Assembly (NCBI RefSeq): GCF_024753135.1 | Contig: NZ_JANUGP010000037.1 | Coordinates: 1 to 61,464, forward strand | Direction of reading: 5' to 3' | Origin: Streptomyces pyxinicus | GTDB taxonomy: Bacteria > Actinomycetota > Actinomycetes > Streptomycetales > Streptomycetaceae | DNA: 61,464 bases | In this document: positions 7,881 to 15,855 of the stretch, in pieces | How positions within the stretch are numbered: position 1 is the first letter of the stretch | Layout of the letters: each line of letters starts with the position of its first letter | Translations under genes and position numbers: made by a program | Notes under the pieces: model-generated | The model's input: only the letters and a program-made list of their open reading frames with translations | Told to the model about the DNA's origin: nothing | Databases searched by the model: none

Positions 7881-9395
7881 CTAGCGGTGGCCCTGCGCCC
7901 GGGGGGTCCGGGGCGTGGCCTTGGCGGCGGCCTGGGGCTTCCAGTCGGGGTGGCCCGGCATCGGCGGGGTCTTCGCGCCGTAGAGCCAGGCCTGGAAGAA
8001 GCCGTCGAGATCGCGTCCGGCGACCGCGGAGGCGAGCCGGATGAAGTCGGCGGTGCCGGCGGTGGAGTCCCGGTGCTCCTGGACCCACAGCCGCTCCAGC
8101 CGCTCGAAGGCCGGGCGGCCGATCTCCTGGCGCAGGGCGTACAGGACGAGCGCGGCGCCGTCGTAGACGTTCGCGCGGAAGATGCCGATCTTCTGACCGG
8201 GGGCGGGCGGCTTGGGGCGGGCGGGCGGTCCGCCGGCCTCGCGCCAGCGGTCGGAGGCGCCGTAGGCCGCCTTCATCCGGTCCGCCATGGGCCGGTCGGC
8301 GGTCTCCTCGGCGTACAGCTCCTCGTACCAGGTGGCGTGTCCCTCGTTCAGCCACACGTCGGACCAGGTGCGGGGGCTGACGCTGTCGCCGAACCACTGG
8401 TGGGACAGTTCGTGCACCATGACGGACTCGATGTACCACTTGGGGTAGGCGGGCTCGGTGAACAGGTCCTTCTCGAACAGCGAGAGGGTCTGTGTCTCCA
8501 GTTCGAAGCCGGTGGCGGCCTGCGCCATCAGCACGCCGTAGGTCTCGAAGGGGTAGCGGCCGACCTTGCCCTCCAGCCAGGCGATCTGGTCGGGCGTCTT
8601 GGCGAGCCAGGGTTCGAGGGTCTTGCGGTCGGCGCTGGGCACGACGTCGCGGAGCGGCAGGCCGTGCGGGCCCTCGCGGCGGACGACGGCGGAGCGGCCG
8701 ATGGAGACCTGGGCCAGCTCGGTGGCCATGGGGTGCCGGGTGCGGTAGATCCAGGTGGTGGTGTCCCCGGTGCGCTCGGCTCCGGTCGGCAGACCGTTGG
8801 CGACGGCCGTGTAGGCGTTCGGCACGGTGATCCGGAACGTGTACATGGCCTTGTCGGAGGGGTGGTCGTTGCACGGGAAGACCAGGTGGGCGGCGTCGGC
8901 CTGGTTGGCCATGGCGAGGCCGTCGGTGGTGCGCACCCAGCCGCCCTCCTGGTCCGCTTCGGACACCGGGTCGCTCGTGTGGCGCACGGTGATCCGGGTC
9001 CACATGCCCCGGTGCAGGGGGTGCGCGGGGGTGACGACCAGGTCGTCGCCGGCACGGGTGAAGTCGGCGGGGCGGCCGTCGACCTCGACGGAGCCGACGG
9101 TGCCGTGCGCGAAGTCGAGGTTGATCCGCTCCAGGTCGGCGGTGGTCCAGGCGTCGATGGTGGTCACGGCCCGCAACGGCTTGTCGTTGCGGCCGGGGAA
9201 GTCGAACGACAGGTCGTACGACGCCACGTCGTAGCCGGGGTTGCCGAGGTAGGGGTAGAGCCGGTCGCCGACGCCCAGGGGCTCGGCCGGGGCCGCGGCG
9301 GCGAGGAGGCAGACGGAGACGGCGGAGGCGAGCAGGGCCGCCTTCCGGTGCCGGATGATCCGGAGCCGGGTCCGGAGGCGAGGGGTGAGCAGCAT
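7881..9395 (-). CDS. Secreted M1-family zinc metallopeptidase
   Basis: A 504-residue aminopeptidase-N-like (gluzincin) enzyme. Residues 1-38 form an export signal: an Arg-rich start, a hydrophobic segment, and a likely cleavage after AAAAPA. The zinc site HELSH is at residues 328-332, and the third ligand Glu351 is in NEGHATW, the exact HEXXH-X18-E spacing of M1 peptidases. The usual GxMEN exopeptidase motif is replaced by GFELETQT (about 296-303), as in many actinobacterial members, so substrate choice may differ from classical aminopeptidase N. At 504 residues it lacks the long helical C-terminal domain of full-size M1 enzymes. ATG at 9395 was chosen for the signal peptide. The gene lies 110 bases beyond rshA on the same strand. 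Confidence 0.92.
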   Translation of the reverse strand: MLLTPRLRTRLRIIRHRKAALLASAVSVCLLAAAAPAEPLGVGDRLYPYLGNPGYDVASYDLSFDFPGRNDKPLRAVTTIDAWTTADLERINLDFAHGTVGSVEVDGRPADFTRAGDDLVVTPAHPLHRGMWTRITVRHTSDPVSEADQEGGWVRTTDGLAMANQADAAHLVFPCNDHPSDKAMYTFRITVPNAYTAVANGLPTGAERTGDTTTWIYRTRHPMATELAQVSIGRSAVVRREGPHGLPLRDVVPSADRKTLEPWLAKTPDQIAWLEGKVGRYPFETYGVLMAQAATGFELETQTLSLFEKDLFTEPAYPKWYIESVMVHELSHQWFGDSVSPRTWSDVWLNEGHATWYEELYAEETADRPMADRMKAAYGASDRWREAGGPPARPKPPAPGQKIGIFRANVYDGAALVLYALRQEIGRPAFERLERLWVQEHRDSTAGTADFIRLASAVAGRDLDGFFQAWLYGAKTPPMPGHPDWKPQAAAKATPRTPRAQGHR

Positions 9396-9492
9396 GGACC
9401 ACCGCTACCAGGGCACGCCCGGCGCCCGGTGCCGACGCGCACCCGATCCACCCGATCGGGTCGGCGTGCGGAGCCTTCGGGGCCCGTCAGGC

Positions 9493-9514
9493 CTTCAGGG
9501 GGTCTTCAGGGGGT
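9493..9514. repeat. Tandem 11-bp repeat over the rshA stop codon
   Basis: CTTCAGGGGGT occurs twice in perfect tandem (9493-9503 and 9504-9514). The stop codon of rshA (9506-9508) lies in the second copy, and a second TGA lies 11 bases further downstream in the mRNA. Confidence 0.7.
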
Positions 9515-11692
9515 GGGTGCCTGGGCCCGGCTCACGTCGTACACCCCCGGGACGTCCCGCATGGCGCGCATCAGGGTCGGCAGGCCCGCCGCGTCGGGGA
9601 GCTGGAGGGTGTAGGTGTGGCGCACCCGCTGCTGGCTGGGCGGTTCGACGGTGGCGGAGACGATCTCGACACCCGCCAGGGCGATCGCCTCGGTGAGGTC
9701 GGCGAGCAGATGGGGGCGGCCGAACGATTCGGCGACCAGGGTGACGCGGCACTCGGCGCCGTCCCCCCAGCGCACGCCGATCTCCGCGCGCCCCCGGTTC
9801 TTCATGTCCGCCACCGCCGCGCACTCCACGCGGTGCACGGTGACCACTCCCCCGCGCACCGTGAACCCGGTGATCCCGTCCGGCGGCACGGGCGTGCAGC
9901 ACCCGGCGAGCCGTACGGGCGCGTCGGGCCGGTCCGCCAGGACGTCGGCGCCGCGGAAGCGGTCGGCCGGGACGCCGTCGGCCGGACCGGCCGCGTCACG
10001 GGGCCCGGCGCGGTCGGGGGCGGCCTGCTCGGCGGGGTCCGGGCGGCTCTCCTCGGCCGGTGCCTCTCCGCCGCCGGGATGCGTCGCCAGCCAGCGCTGG
10101 ATGGCGATGCGGGCGGCCGGCGTGTGGGCGTGCTCCAGCCATTCGCGGGAGGGCTCGGAGGCGGGGTCCTGGCCCATCAGCAGTTGCACGCTGTCGCCGT
10201 CCCTCAGGACGGTGCTGAGCGTGGCGAGGCGCTCGTTGACCCGGGCGCCGATACACGCGTGCGCGTCCTCGCCGTACTGCGCGTAGGCGGCGTCCACGCA
10301 GGTGGCGCCCTCGGGCAGGCCCAGGGTGCCGCCGTCGGGACGGTAGACGGTGATCTCCCGGTCCTGGGCGAGGTCCTCGCGCAGGGTGGACCAGAAGGTG
10401 TCGGGGTCGGGCGCGCCCCGCTGCCAGTCGAGCAGCCGGGAGAGCCAGCCGGGGCGGGTGGGGTCGGCCCGCTCGCCGTCGGCCGGGTCGTCGGCCCCCG
10501 GGGCGTACGGATTGCCGAGCGCGACGACGCCCGCCTCGGCGACCTTGTGCATCTGGTGGGTGCGGATGAGGACTTCGACGACCTGCCCGTCCGGCCGCGC
10601 CACGGCGGTGTGCAGCGACTGGTACAGGTTGAACTTCGGTACGGCGATGAAGTCCTTGAACTCCGAGACCACCGGCGTCATACAGGTGTGCAGTTCGCCG
10701 AGGACGCCGTAGCAGTCGGCGTCCTCCCCGACCAGCACGAGCAGCCGGCCGAAGTCGGTGCCGCGCAGTTGCCCGCGTTTCCGGGACACGCGGTGCGCGG
10801 AGACGAAGTGCCGGGGGCGGATGAGGACTTCGGCGGGCAGGCCGGCGTCGCGCAGCACCGCGCGGACCTCGTCGGCGACCTCGGCCAGGGGGTCGCCGGG
10901 CCGGGCGGCGTTCTCGGCGATGAGTTCCCTGGTGTGCTCGTACTCCTCGGGGTGGAGGATGGCGAAGACCAGGTCCTCCAGCTCGGTCTTGAGGGCCTGC
11001 ACACCGAGGCGTTCGGCGAGCGGGATGAGGACGTCACGGGTGACCTTGGCGATCCGCGCCTGTTTCTCGGGGCGCATCACGCCGAGCGTGCGCATGTTGT
11101 GCAGGCGGTCGGCGAGTTTGATCGACATCACGCGTACGTCGCTGCCGGTGGCGACGAGCATCTTGCGGAAGGTCTCGGGCTCGGCGGCGGCACCGTAGTC
11201 GACCTTCTCCAGTTTGGTCACGCCGTCGACGAGGTAACGGACCTCCTCGCCGAACTGTTCCCGCACCTGTGCCAGCGTCACATCGGTGTCCTCAACGGTG
11301 TCGTGCAGCAGGGAGGCCGTCAAGGTGGTGGTCTCGGCGCCGAGTTCGGCGAGGATCAGGGTCACCGCGAGGGGGTGGGTGATGTACGGCTCGCCGCTCT
11401 TGCGCGTCTGGCCGCGGTGCGAGGACTCCGCCAGGACGTAGGCGCGGCGCAGGGGTTCGAGGTCCGCGTCGGGGTGGTGGGCGCGGTGCGCCTCCACCAC
11501 ATGGCCGATGGCGTCGGGCAGTTTGCCGCGCACGGCGGTGCCGAGCAGCGCGACCCGGCCGAGCCGGCGCAGGTCGATCCGCGGCCGGGCCTTGCGGCGG
11601 GCCGCCGCGGGCGCGACGGACGCGGTGAGTGCCGGTGGCACCGCGGGCGCTACCGCTCCAGGGGTCGCAGGGTTCGTGGCCTCCGCACTCAT
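9506..11692 (-). CDS. rshA: RelA/SpoT-homologue (p)ppGpp synthetase/hydrolase
   Basis: A 728-residue long RSH protein that makes and degrades (p)ppGpp. The domain order is: a low-complexity Ala/Pro-rich N-terminus (1-45); an HD hydrolase domain with SSHRGQTRKSGEPYITHP and the catalytic LLHDTVEDTD; a synthetase domain with the conserved Asp in TDFGRLLVL and Glu in VVEVLIRT; a TGS domain from about 475 (EITVYRPDG); and a C-terminal zinc-finger/ACT region (GCCTPVPPDGITGF onward). The synthetase segment is divergent (IRPRHFVSAHRV in place of the usual GRPKH...YRKM), fitting the second RSH of streptomycetes (RshA) rather than RelA. ATG at 11692 follows GGAGGT. The frame is open to 11800, but the upstream part has no ribosome-binding site. 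A short tandem repeat overlaps the stop. Confidence 0.93.
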   Translation of the reverse strand: MSAEATNPATPGAVAPAVPPALTASVAPAAARRKARPRIDLRRLGRVALLGTAVRGKLPDAIGHVVEAHRAHHPDADLEPLRRAYVLAESSHRGQTRKSGEPYITHPLAVTLILAELGAETTTLTASLLHDTVEDTDVTLAQVREQFGEEVRYLVDGVTKLEKVDYGAAAEPETFRKMLVATGSDVRVMSIKLADRLHNMRTLGVMRPEKQARIAKVTRDVLIPLAERLGVQALKTELEDLVFAILHPEEYEHTRELIAENAARPGDPLAEVADEVRAVLRDAGLPAEVLIRPRHFVSAHRVSRKRGQLRGTDFGRLLVLVGEDADCYGVLGELHTCMTPVVSEFKDFIAVPKFNLYQSLHTAVARPDGQVVEVLIRTHQMHKVAEAGVVALGNPYAPGADDPADGERADPTRPGWLSRLLDWQRGAPDPDTFWSTLREDLAQDREITVYRPDGGTLGLPEGATCVDAAYAQYGEDAHACIGARVNERLATLSTVLRDGDSVQLLMGQDPASEPSREWLEHAHTPAARIAIQRWLATHPGGGEAPAEESRPDPAEQAAPDRAGPRDAAGPADGVPADRFRGADVLADRPDAPVRLAGCCTPVPPDGITGFTVRGGVVTVHRVECAAVADMKNRGRAEIGVRWGDGAECRVTLVAESFGRPHLLADLTEAIALAGVEIVSATVEPPSQQRVRHTYTLQLPDAAGLPTLMRAMRDVPGVYDVSRAQAPTP

Positions 11693-11962
11693 GGGCACCT
11701 CCGGCTCGTGACCGGCGGACGGGGCCCCAGGGCGTACGCGGCTCAGGGATGGCGACGTTCCCCCGTCCGTGCCGGTGCTTGATGCTATCGAGCCCACCAC
11801 CCGCGACAGACCGCCTCCGGCCGAGCGTGAAACGGATCACCCATTCGAGCGATGGTGACGAGGTTTAGGATTTGCGCCACCTGCCCTGAACTCGCCCGCG
11901 GTTTCGAACGGCCCCGGCCGGACGGAACCGCTGATCCACGGGGCGGAGACCGTTTCGCCGGG

Positions 11963-12832
11963 TCAACGGAGCGCGTTTTCCAGCCATTCGGCGTCGATCT
12001 CGCCCTCGGCGACGATCACCGCGGGCCCGGTCATCTCGATCTCGCCGTCCGGCCGTTCGGTGATGACCAGGCGTCCGCCGGGGAGGTCGACGGTGTACGT
12101 GGCCGGGGTGCCGGTGACGGCCGGGTCGGCGCCGTCGCGGCGGGCGGCGGCCACGGCGACGGCGCACGCGCCGGTGCCGCAGGAGCGGGTCTCGCCGGAG
12201 CCGCGCTCGTGCACGCGCATGGCGACGTGCCGGGGGCCGCGGTCGACGACGAACTCGACGTTCACCCCGTCCGGATAGGCGTCCGCCGGGCCGACCGGCG
12301 GCGCGTCGAGCAGGCGGCCCGCGTCGGCCAGGTCGGCCACGAAGGCGACCGCGTGAGGGTTGCCCATGTTCACGTTGCGCGCGGGCCAGCCGTGCTCGCC
12401 GACGCTCACCGTGACCTCGCCCTCGGGGAGGCGCGCGCTGCCCATGCCGACGGTGACGTCGCCGTCCTTCGCGAGGTGTACGGACTTCACACCCGCGCGC
12501 GTGGCGATCGCGAGGTCTCCTTCGGTCACGTGCCCGGCGTGCTGGAGGTAGCGCGCGAAGACCCGGACGCCGTTGCCGCACATCTCGGCGACCGAGCCGT
12601 CGCCGTTGCGGTAGTCCATGAACCACTCGGCCTCGCCGGCCAGGTGCGCGGCCTCCGGGTGCGCGGCGGTCCGTACGACGTGCAGCACGCCGTCGCCACC
12701 GATGCCGGCCCGGCGGTCGCAGAGGGCGGCGACGGCGGCCGGCGACAGGTCGAGGGCGTTCTCGGGGTCCGGGACGATCACGAAGTCGTTCTCGGTGCCG
12801 TGACCCTTGAGGAAGGCGATCCGCGTGCTCAT
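11963..12832 (-). CDS. dapF: Diaminopimelate epimerase
   Basis: DapF converts LL- to meso-diaminopimelate in lysine synthesis; Streptomyces cell walls use the LL form. The protein has 289 residues. The two catalytic cysteines are in EMCGNGVRVFARY and SCGTGACAVAVAA, and the N-terminal FLKGHGTENDFV is characteristic. I chose the ATG at 12832 because the protein then begins at the family's conserved N-terminus; the open frame continues to 12886. It is separated from rshA by 270 bases in which I see no gene. Confidence 0.97.
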   Translation of the reverse strand: MSTRIAFLKGHGTENDFVIVPDPENALDLSPAAVAALCDRRAGIGGDGVLHVVRTAAHPEAAHLAGEAEWFMDYRNGDGSVAEMCGNGVRVFARYLQHAGHVTEGDLAIATRAGVKSVHLAKDGDVTVGMGSARLPEGEVTVSVGEHGWPARNVNMGNPHAVAFVADLADAGRLLDAPPVGPADAYPDGVNVEFVVDRGPRHVAMRVHERGSGETRSCGTGACAVAVAAARRDGADPAVTGTPATYTVDLPGGRLVITERPDGEIEMTGPAVIVAEGEIDAEWLENALR

Positions 12833-12908
12833 TCCTCGATCGTACGGGAGCGCGAGTGGCCCCCGGATCGGGGAGCGGCGGGGCATCGGGCCCAGCGGGG
12901 TGTCCGGC

Positions 12909-13427
12909 TCAGCGGAGTCTGGCCACGCGCCAGACGGCGAGCACCACGACCACCGCCACCAGCAGCACGTACCCGAGGGCGACCCGCCAGTCCGGGCGGC
13001 GGCCCGAGCCCCGCGCCGGCAGGCCGGGCCAGGTATAGCCCACCCGGCGGGCGGCCATCATGCCCCAGCCGGCGGCGCAGGAGCAGATCAGCAGGCCGAG
13101 CATGGCGATGACGGCTCCGCTGTCGCCGAAGTCGAAGGCGAGCGGGAACGCGAACATCAGGGAGCCGACCGCGGAGAGGGCCACGATGGGCGCGAGCTGC
13201 CAGATCCGCAGCCGGCGCTGCGGGCGCAGCTCGACCTCGACCTCGGGGCCGCCCGGATACATCTCCTCCGGGGTGGGTCCGTCGGCGGTCACCACGTCCG
13301 GCGTCTCGTCGGGGCCGTCCTCGGCCAGGGAGCCGTCGGGCAGGCGGTCGTCGGCCTGGGCCGGCTCATCACTCTCGGTGGTGAGGTGCTCGGTGCTCCG
13401 TGCGGTGTCGCGAGGGCCGGCCTCCAT
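12909..13427 (-). CDS. Small integral membrane protein, unknown function
   Basis: A 172-residue protein with an acidic, Pro/Asp/Glu-rich cytoplasmic N-terminal half (1-70), then three predicted transmembrane helices: around 75-95 (LAPIVALSAVGSLMFAF), 105-122 (IAMLGLLICSCAAGWG) and 150-168 (ALGYVLLVAVVVVLAVW). I chose ATG at 13427, which follows GGGAGGG; an in-frame TTG six codons earlier overlaps that site. It is located between miaA and dapF on the same strand and could be co-transcribed with either. I recognise it only as the sort of hypothetical protein conserved at this position in Streptomyces. Confidence 0.75.
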   Translation of the reverse strand: MEAGPRDTARSTEHLTTESDEPAQADDRLPDGSLAEDGPDETPDVVTADGPTPEEMYPGGPEVEVELRPQRRLRIWQLAPIVALSAVGSLMFAFPLAFDFGDSGAVIAMLGLLICSCAAGWGMMAARRVGYTWPGLPARGSGRRPDWRVALGYVLLVAVVVVLAVWRVARLR

Positions 13428-13534
13428 CGCCACGCGCCCTCCCAACTAGGCTCCACTTGGTCGATCGAAGCTCGATGATGGCACGGCGCCGAAGGCCCCG
13501 ATGACCGGCGGCGCATCCCGATGCCATCACGTGA

Positions 13535-14473
13535 TCAGGCTGTGACCGGTCGTTCGACCAACGCCAGGGCCTGCTCCGGAAGTTCCCCGCGGTCCGCCGC
13601 GGCCCCGCTCAGCCAGTGCACCCGGGGATCGCGCCGGAACCAGGAATCCTGGCGGCGCGCGAAGCGCTTGGTGGCACGGACCGTCTCGGCGCGCGCCTCC
13701 GCTTCCGTGCAGTCGCCGGCGAGTACCGCCAGGATCTGCTGGTAACCCAGCGCGCGCGCCGCCGTGCGCCCCTCGCGCAGGCCGCGCGCCTCCAGGGCGC
13801 GCACCTCGTCGACCAGACCCGCGTCCCACATCCGGTCGACCCGGCGCGCGATGCGCTCGTCCAGCTCCGGACGCGCCACGTCGACCCCGATCTGGACGGT
13901 GTCGTAGACGGAGTCGTGACCGGGCAGGTTCGCCGTGAAGGGCTGGCCGGTGATCTCGATCACCTCCAGGGCGCGCACGATGCGGCGGCCGTTGCCGGGC
14001 AGGATCGCGCGGGCGGCCTCCGGGTCGGCGGCGGCCAGCCGGGCGTGCAGCGCGCCGGAGCCGCGCAGCGCCAGCTCCTCCTCCAGACGGGCGCGCACCT
14101 CGGGGTCGGTGCCGGGGAACTCCAGGTTGTCGACGGCGCCGCGGACGTACAGCCCGGAACCGCCGACCAGGACCGGCCAGCGGCCCTCGGCGAGCAGCGC
14201 GTCGATCCGCGCGCGGGCGAGCTTCTGGTACTCGGCGACGGAGGCGGTGACCGTCACGTCCCAGATGTCGAGGAGGTGGTGCGGGACGCCGCCGCGTTCC
14301 TCGGGTGTCAGTTTGGCGGTGCCGATGTCCATCCCCTGGTACAGCTGCATGGAGTCGGCGTTGACGACCTCGCCGCCTAGTCGCCGGGCCAGGAAGACTC
14401 CGAGGTCCGACTTTCCGGCCGCGGTGGGTCCGACGACGGCGATGACACGGGGGGCGGGGGCTGCACTGCTCAC
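13535..14473 (-). CDS. miaA: tRNA dimethylallyltransferase
   Basis: MiaA adds a dimethylallyl group to A37 of tRNAs reading UNN codons, making the substrate of MiaB, whose gene lies 1.4 kb upstream in the same direction. The P-loop VVGPTAAGKSDLG is at residues 10-22. ADSMQLYQGMDIGTAK, PHHLLDIWD, LVGGSGLYV and the C-terminal TKRFARRQDSWFRRDPRV are all family motifs. The start is GTG at 14473 (312 residues), which puts the P-loop at the usual distance; its ribosome-binding site is weak. An ATG at 14545 would add a 24-residue tail with no family match. Confidence 0.95.
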   Translation of the reverse strand: MSSAAPAPRVIAVVGPTAAGKSDLGVFLARRLGGEVVNADSMQLYQGMDIGTAKLTPEERGGVPHHLLDIWDVTVTASVAEYQKLARARIDALLAEGRWPVLVGGSGLYVRGAVDNLEFPGTDPEVRARLEEELALRGSGALHARLAAADPEAARAILPGNGRRIVRALEVIEITGQPFTANLPGHDSVYDTVQIGVDVARPELDERIARRVDRMWDAGLVDEVRALEARGLREGRTAARALGYQQILAVLAGDCTEAEARAETVRATKRFARRQDSWFRRDPRVHWLSGAAADRGELPEQALALVERPVTA

Positions 14474-14633
14474 CGCACCAGTCTCGCAAACCCGCGGGCC
14501 GGGTCCGGAACGAGCTCCGTCGCGGGAGGTTCGCGGGAGGTTCATCACCACGGGTGACGCGCGAATCGGCCCTCACGAGTACCGTATGAAGTGGATATGG
14601 GCGGGTTCGGGCGCCCGCGAGGGAAGGTGGACC

Positions 14634-14972
14634 ATGGGTCTGTTGGACAACATGAAGCACAAGCTCGCCCCGGCCAAGGACAAGGTGTCGGACCTGGCGC
14701 GGCAGCACGGGGACAAGGTCCAGCACGGCATCGACAAGGCCGCGCGGGCCGTCGACGAGCGGACCAAGGGCAAGTACACCGACAAGATCCACGCCGGCAC
14801 GGACAAGGCGAAGGACGCGATGGACCGCCTCGCCCACAAGGAGGGCCCTGGCAGCGGTCCCGACAGAACCTCTGCCGATCCGACCGTCCCCCTCCACCCG
14901 GAAGGCACCGGGACGGCGTCCGCCGAGCCCAGGCCCCCGACCCGTCCGGAGGGTCCCCCGCCGGCGTCCTGA
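14634..14972 (+). CDS. MT0933-type antitoxin-like protein
   Basis: A 112-residue hydrophilic protein. Residues 1-65 are Lys/Asp-rich and helical (GLLDNMKHKLAPAKDKV, then DKVQHGIDKAARAVDE). This matches the MT0933/Rv0909 antitoxin-like family of actinobacteria. The last 45 residues are Pro/Thr/Gly-rich and look disordered. ATG at 14634 lies about eight bases after the GGGAAGG sequence. It is the only plus-strand gene in this minus-strand stretch. No toxin gene lies beside it (miaA on one side, a LigB-like protein on the other), so an actual toxin-antitoxin role is doubtful. Confidence 0.8.
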   Translation: MGLLDNMKHKLAPAKDKVSDLARQHGDKVQHGIDKAARAVDERTKGKYTDKIHAGTDKAKDAMDRLAHKEGPGSGPDRTSADPTVPLHPEGTGTASAEPRPPTRPEGPPPAS

Positions 14973-14982
14973 GCGGGGCGGA

Positions 14983-15696
14983 TCAGGACCAGGTGGCCAC
15001 GAGGTAGCCGACGCCGTACGGCGCGTCCTCGTGCAGCAGGGTGCCGCCGAGTCCCGCGCCCTCGGCCGCTCCCGCCAGCACCTGCCAGGGCGCGCGGCCC
15101 GAGGCCTTCAGCTCGGATGCCAGTAGGGGGTCGAGCGCCCGGACCGCCGTCAGGTCCGCCGCGCCGAGCGCTCGTGCCACCTCGGCGTCGAAGGGCGCCG
15201 CGCGCTCGTCCAGATAGCCCGGCGCCTTGACCGTGCGGCACGCGCTGGCGTCCCCCATGACCAGCAGCGCCACCCGCGCGGCCCGCCCTCCGATCGCCCG
15301 TCCGGTCTCGGCGCACCGCTCCGGTTCGAGGGTTTCCCCGACGCCCAGTCCTTCGACCGGGGCATCGGGCCCGCCACTCCGCTCCAGCAGCCAGGCGCCG
15401 ACGGCCAGCGAGGGCGGCAGTTCTCGCTCGGGCGCCCCGTCCGTGGCGGGGCCCAGGCGTACGGCGACGTCGACGCCGAATCCCCGGAAGGAGCCCGGGG
15501 TGCCCTGCGGGAACGGGCCGCGTGCGCTCGGCCCGGCGGGGCCCAGCACCACCAGCAGGTCGGGCCGGGCGGCGGCCAGGACGCCGAGGGCATCCGCGCA
15601 TGCCGCGCGGGCCGCGTCCAGCTCGGGCGCGGCACCCGCGGCGACCTCGGGCACGAGCAGCGGCGGACAGGGGCAGAGGGCGGCGGCGACAAGCAT
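14983..15696 (-). CDS. LigB-like class III extradiol dioxygenase-fold protein
   Basis: A 237-residue protein that begins LVAAALCPCPPLLVPEVA, followed by a helix and PDLLVVLGPAG. This organisation resembles the catalytic B subunit of class III extradiol ring-cleavage dioxygenases (LigB/MEMO fold). The normal metal ligands are two histidines and a glutamate near the N-terminus. Here the equivalent positions read CPCPPLL and the histidines are missing, so iron-dependent dioxygenase activity is uncertain. LVMGDASACRT and a C-terminal GYLVATWS are other recognisable parts. It converges with the antitoxin-like gene (10-base gap) and lies between miaA and miaB; any link to tRNA modification is only positional. 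Confidence 0.7.
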   Translation of the reverse strand: MLVAAALCPCPPLLVPEVAAGAAPELDAARAACADALGVLAAARPDLLVVLGPAGPSARGPFPQGTPGSFRGFGVDVAVRLGPATDGAPERELPPSLAVGAWLLERSGGPDAPVEGLGVGETLEPERCAETGRAIGGRAARVALLVMGDASACRTVKAPGYLDERAAPFDAEVARALGAADLTAVRALDPLLASELKASGRAPWQVLAGAAEGAGLGGTLLHEDAPYGVGYLVATWS

Positions 15697-15745
15697 GATC
15701 GGCAGGTTACGCCGTCACCGCTCTGTCCTGCGGTTCGTCGGGCGG

Positions 15746-15855
15746 GTGCCGTGTACCGGTGCTCAGCCGCAGTGCCGTGTACCGGTGCTCAGCCGCAGTG
15801 CCGTGTACCGGTGCTCAGTCGCAGCGGCTGTCTGTCGTACCGGTGGTCAGTCGCA
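15746..15855. repeat. 26-bp tandem repeat array overlapping the miaB stop
   Basis: Three nearly identical 26-base units lie at 15746-15771, 15772-15797 and 15798-15823 (core GTGTACCGGTGCTCAG; the third has one C-to-T change). A degenerate, lengthened fourth copy (15824-15855) keeps GTACCGGTGGTCAGTCGCA. The miaB stop codon (15847-15849) is inside the fourth copy. No open frame is maintained across the array and there are no unique spacers. Confidence 0.85.

Noticed and set aside
9506..11692. RshA as a hydrolase-only RSH protein because of its divergent synthetase segment
   Set aside because: The conserved Asp (TDFGR) and Glu (VVEVLIRT) of the synthetase are both present, so loss of synthesis activity is not supported.
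15746..15855. CRISPR array
   Set aside because: The 26-base units are directly adjacent without unique spacers and no cas gene is in the window.
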